From NCBI GenBank assembly GCA_964353455.1, contig CAYGWP010000204.1, positions 1 to 7,801 on the forward strand: a stretch of 7,801 nucleotides of DNA, read 5' to 3'. Both the position numbers and the translations under genes were made by a program. This document shows positions 5,285 through 7,801 of this stretch, piece by piece (the stretch's first letter is position 1; each line of letters starts with the position of its first letter). Source of the stretch: CAYGWP01 sp964353455 (GTDB lineage: Bacteria > Planctomycetota > Phycisphaerae > FEN-1346). The notes below the pieces were generated by a model. That model worked only from the letters and a program-made list of their open reading frames with translations, had not been told where the DNA came from and did not search any database.

Positions 5285-6475
5285 ATGAAAATTATCGATC
5301 TGCGTGCCCGGACCGTTGCGATTCCCACGAGCGCCATGCTCCGCCACAACACGGGCGTTCATCCGGGGTACCTGATGAGGACGGTCCTGGAGATAATCAC
5401 CGACTCCGGCATCGTCGGCCTGGGCGAGGTCGGCGGCGGCGACCAGCGCGGGGCGCTCCTGAAACTCAGGGCCCGCCTCGTGGGCATGGACCCGTTCGAC
5501 CTCGAGGCCATCAAACTGAAGGTCCTCCGCAGCATCTACTACCTCTCCAACGCGCGCCTGTATGGAGCCATCGAGATAGCCTGCCTTGATATCCAGGGCA
5601 AGGCGGCGGGCGTCCCGATGCACGCCCTCCTGGGAGGGAAACTTAAGGACGCCGTCCCGATGATCGCATACCTCTTCTGGCGGTACGACCGGCCCGGCGG
5701 CGGCGACGACACGCGGGCCGAGGACATGGCCGACCTCTGCGAGGAACTCCGCGCGACGCTCGGCGTAACGGCCATGAAACTCAAGGGCGGCGTCATGGAC
5801 CCGATGGAGGAGGCCCGCGCGGTGCGCCTCTGCCGCGAGCGCATGGGCCCGAACTTCGGACTGCGCATCGACCCGAACGGCACGTGGTCGGTGGCCACGG
5901 CCGTCCGGGTCGGGCGGGCGCTTGAGGACCTCGACCTCCAGTATTACGAGGACCCCGCGTGGGGCCTTGAGGGGATGAGGGCCGTCCGGCAGCAGGTGCG
6001 GATTCCGCTGGCGACCAACATGTACCCCGCCAGGTTCGAGGACCTGGGCCCCGCCATCCGCATGGACTGCGTCGATATCATTCTTACGGATCTCCATTAC
6101 TGGGAAGGCCCGCGCGGCGTCAAGGACCTTGCGGCCGTCTGCCGCACGTTCAACCTGGGCGTGGCGATGCACTCCGGGGCGGAGTTCGGCGTGGAACTTG
6201 CCGCAATGCTCCACACGGCATCGACCATCCCGACGATGACCATGCCGGGCGACGCACATTACCATTACCTTGAGGACGACATCATCGTCGGCGGGAAGAT
6301 GAAATATGTCGATGGGGCCATCCGTGTACCCGACGGCCCCGGCCTCGGCGTCGAACTGGACGAGGAGAAGATGGCCCGCTACGAGAAGTACTTCCAGGAG
6401 AAGGGCGACTACTACGCCCGGTTCCACGAGGACCCGCGCCGGCCGTCATGGTACCCGGTGGTAGGGGGGACGTGA
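5285..6475 (+). CDS. Enolase-superfamily acid-sugar dehydratase, glucarate-dehydratase-like
   Basis: This 396-residue enzyme belongs to the mandelate racemase/enolase superfamily: an N-terminal capping domain (about 1-125), then a beta/alpha barrel. The catalytic set matches the D-glucarate dehydratase subgroup. It has the KxK pair K165/K167 (MKLKGGV), metal ligands D196 (IDPNGTW), E222 (YYEDP) and N245 (ATNM), and the Asp-His dyad D269 (LTDLHYW) and H296 (MHSGAEFG). The spacings E222-N245-D269 (23 and 24 residues) equal those I recall for E. coli GudD. Such enzymes abstract the proton alpha to a carboxylate and eliminate water, giving a 2-keto-3-deoxy acid. At 396 residues it is about 50 shorter than GudD, and the HSNN element of GudD reads HSGA here, so specificity probably differs. 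GGAG lies 10 nt before the ATG and a 27-nt gap separates it from the SDR gene. It is the last gene of the operon. Dehydratase chemistry is likely; the substrate is unknown. Confidence 0.87.
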   Translation: MKIIDLRARTVAIPTSAMLRHNTGVHPGYLMRTVLEIITDSGIVGLGEVGGGDQRGALLKLRARLVGMDPFDLEAIKLKVLRSIYYLSNARLYGAIEIACLDIQGKAAGVPMHALLGGKLKDAVPMIAYLFWRYDRPGGGDDTRAEDMADLCEELRATLGVTAMKLKGGVMDPMEEARAVRLCRERMGPNFGLRIDPNGTWSVATAVRVGRALEDLDLQYYEDPAWGLEGMRAVRQQVRIPLATNMYPARFEDLGPAIRMDCVDIILTDLHYWEGPRGVKDLAAVCRTFNLGVAMHSGAEFGVELAAMLHTASTIPTMTMPGDAHYHYLEDDIIVGGKMKYVDGAIRVPDGPGLGVELDEEKMARYEKYFQEKGDYYARFHEDPRRPSWYPVVGGT

Positions 6476-6514
6476 TCCTCGATTCCATCGCCGAGCGGAT
6501 TCCGCCTGCGGGGC

Positions 6515-6557
6515 GCCGAGGGACCAGCCGCCGGGGCGCGCCATGGTCAACCTCGGC
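6515..6557. terminator. Stem-loop between convergent genes (possible bidirectional terminator)
   Basis: GCCGAGG (6515-6521) pairs with CCTCGGC (6551-6557), and GACCA (6522-6526) pairs with TGGTC (6544-6548). Together they make a 12-bp stem with a 2-nt bulge (AA, 6549-6550) and a 17-nt apical loop that can fold a further 3-bp helix. It sits between the dehydratase stop codon at 6475 and the radical SAM stop codon at 6563, where a two-way terminator is expected. No T-run flanks either side, so intrinsic termination would be atypical. It is unrelated in sequence to the three hairpins on the left. Confidence 0.4.
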
Positions 6558-6562
6558 CCGCG

Positions 6563-7801
6563 CTACATCGCTGCGGCGGGGCGGGGACGGGTGAACCGCT
6601 TGGCGAGTTTCTTAAGCGCCCTGCGGCGGAAGTTCGGGTCCGCGACGTGCGCCAAGAGGCTCCTCAGCATCGCCCGCCGCATCTTTTCGCGGCCGATCTT
6701 CTGGACCATCGGATGCGCGAGCGCCTTCTGGTAGGGCACCCACGGCGGGTGCTTCCGCAGGAACCGGAGCATGATGCGGGCCTGGATCCGCCGCAGGTCC
6801 TCCACGCCGAACTGGTCGGAGACGACGTACCGGCGGCGGCCTTCCACGCGGTACCCCGGCTGTGACAGGACCCACTGCTCGAAGTCGCTGTTCTCGTATG
6901 CATAAATCTTATTCGGGCTGATAAAGTCGAGGCCCAGTTCCGCCGCAAAGTCGGCCACGCCCAGCATCTCCTCCTCGGTCTCGCCCGGGTTGCCGATGAG
7001 GAAGTTGCCGAGCGTGAGGATGTTGGTCTCGCGGATGTTCCGGAACGCCTCGCGGCACATCCTGACGGTGTAGCCCTTCCGCATGGCCTTCAGAAGCCGC
7101 GGCTGGTACGACTCGATGCCCACCATGAACATGAAGAAGCCCGCCTGCTCCATCTTCTTGACGAGCCGCGGGTCTTTCCAGAGGGCGTTGACGCGGATCT
7201 CGCAGGCGTAGAGATGGCGGATGTCGCGCTCGATGAGAAGATCGCAGATCCGCTCGACTCTTCTTAGGTCGTGAGCGAAATTGGCATCGACGATGTGCAC
7301 TATGTCGGCGTCGGTCTCGGCCAGTTCCTCCACCACGTCTTCCGGGTCGCGGGCAATCCACGGCTGGACCTCGCCGAAGATGTTCTCGCGCCACTTGCAG
7401 AACGCGCAGACCATCGGGCATCCCACGCTCGTGATGACGTTGTCGCCCTTCAGGGTGAGCCACGGGTAATTGTAGCGGCGGATGGAGCGGTCGAGGTGGA
7501 AGTGCCGCACATCAATCGTGTGGCGCAGCGGGTTCCTGACGAGTTCGCGGCCCGTCGTCGGGAGGCCGTCGCGCTTCGGCCCCGGCGGATAGGAACCCGA
7601 TTGCTTCCGATACCAGATGCCCGCGACGCCTTCCGGCGAGCCGCGCTCCACAAGTTCCGCCAGGGCGTCCTCGCCGTAGCCGAGGGCGAGGATGTCCATC
7701 TCCGGGAACTCGCCGAGGACGGCCTCGGAAGAGCGCGTCGGGTACAGGCCGCCGATGACGAGCGTGGTCTCCTGGGGCAGGGCGTGGATGAGAGAGTCGG
7801 C
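6563..7801 (-). CDS. B12-binding-domain radical SAM protein, 5' end outside the window
   Basis: The frame stays open from the stop codon at 6563 to the right edge, so this is the C-terminal 412 residues of a longer protein. The internal ATG at 7699 is not the start, because 34 family-like residues precede it (LVIGGLYPTRSSEAVL, then the DILALGYGEDALAEL segment). These form the end of a cobalamin-binding domain, in which a GG.YPT loop is typical. The radical SAM core follows, with cluster motif CPMVCAFC (C94, C98 and C101 counted from the internal Met; 7397-7420), VGIES (193-197) and GNPGETEEEM (236-245). The C-terminal 100 or so residues are Arg/Lys-rich and helical. Family members perform methylations, ring changes or other radical chemistry on lipids, cofactors or secondary metabolites. 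The particular reaction is not recognisable. It converges on the sugar-acid operon and is probably unrelated to it. Confidence 0.86.
   Translation of the reverse strand, partial: ADSLIHALPQETTLVIGGLYPTRSSEAVLGEFPEMDILALGYGEDALAELVERGSPEGVAGIWYRKQSGSYPPGPKRDGLPTTGRELVRNPLRHTIDVRHFHLDRSIRRYNYPWLTLKGDNVITSVGCPMVCAFCKWRENIFGEVQPWIARDPEDVVEELAETDADIVHIVDANFAHDLRRVERICDLLIERDIRHLYACEIRVNALWKDPRLVKKMEQAGFFMFMVGIESYQPRLLKAMRKGYTVRMCREAFRNIRETNILTLGNFLIGNPGETEEEMLGVADFAAELGLDFISPNKIYAYENSDFEQWVLSQPGYRVEGRRRYVVSDQFGVEDLRRIQARIMLRFLRKHPPWVPYQKALAHPMVQKIGREKMRRAMLRSLLAHVADPNFRRRALKKLAKRFTRPRPAAAM

Noticed and set aside
4928..6427. Very long open frame (499 codons) on the minus strand opposite the SDR and dehydratase genes
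   Set aside because: It is antisense to two genes with intact catalytic motifs. The translation is compositionally odd (His/Arg/Val/Gly-rich) with no recognisable domain. Long antisense frames are expected in GC-rich DNA with strong third-position bias.

Overview
The window is GC-rich (roughly two-thirds G+C), densely coding bacterial DNA. It carries six genes, and one of them runs off the right edge. Three things suggest a Planctomycetota-type genome (Phycisphaerae or a related lineage), probably an environmental or metagenome-derived one: the Tat-exported sugar-isomerase-like TIM barrel, the secreted PmoA/DUF6807-family protein, and the GC-rich tetraloop palindromes between genes. The lineage is an inference from gene content and style. 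There is no rRNA or other phylogenetic marker here.

Left part (1-2328). A Tat-signal xylose-isomerase-like TIM-barrel protein (78-968, +) converges on a secreted PmoA/DUF6807-family protein (1099-2328, -). Three near-perfect hairpins of one family lie around the first gene: one just upstream (16-43) and two in the convergent gap (998-1023 and 1059-1086, the last inverted). Their stems differ by paired substitutions while the tetraloop stays nearly constant. I found no other RNA genes, no CRISPR array and no transposase.

Centre (2329-6475). A 205-bp divergent intergenic region holds a good sigma-70-type promoter for the leftward gene (TTGACA, 17 nt, TATCTT) and a perfect TATAAT box facing right. 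To its right is a tight four-gene operon: an RraA-like aldolase-family protein (2534-3238), an MFS transporter resembling the anion:cation symporter family (3225-4505, 14-bp overlap), an SDR oxidoreductase (4502-5257, ATGA overlap), and an enolase-superfamily acid-sugar dehydratase with the complete glucarate-dehydratase-type catalytic set (5285-6475). The best reading is uptake of a sugar acid (or uronate or aldonate), oxidation or reduction by the SDR, beta-elimination to a 2-keto-3-deoxy acid by the dehydratase, and retro-aldol cleavage or decarboxylation by the RraA-like enzyme. The substrate cannot be read from the sequence. The exported TIM barrel and PmoA-like protein may act on related carbohydrates outside the cytoplasm, but that link rests only on proximity.

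Right part (6476-7801). A stem-loop between convergent genes (6515-6557) is followed by the 3' portion of a B12-binding-domain radical SAM gene on the minus strand (6563 to beyond 7801). Its CxxxCxxC cluster motif is intact and its N-terminus lies outside the window. It looks functionally unrelated to the sugar-acid operon.

No clearly unprecedented system is visible. The points most worth following are the covarying hairpin family and the RraA/dehydratase/SDR/MFS operon as a possible variant sugar-acid pathway.
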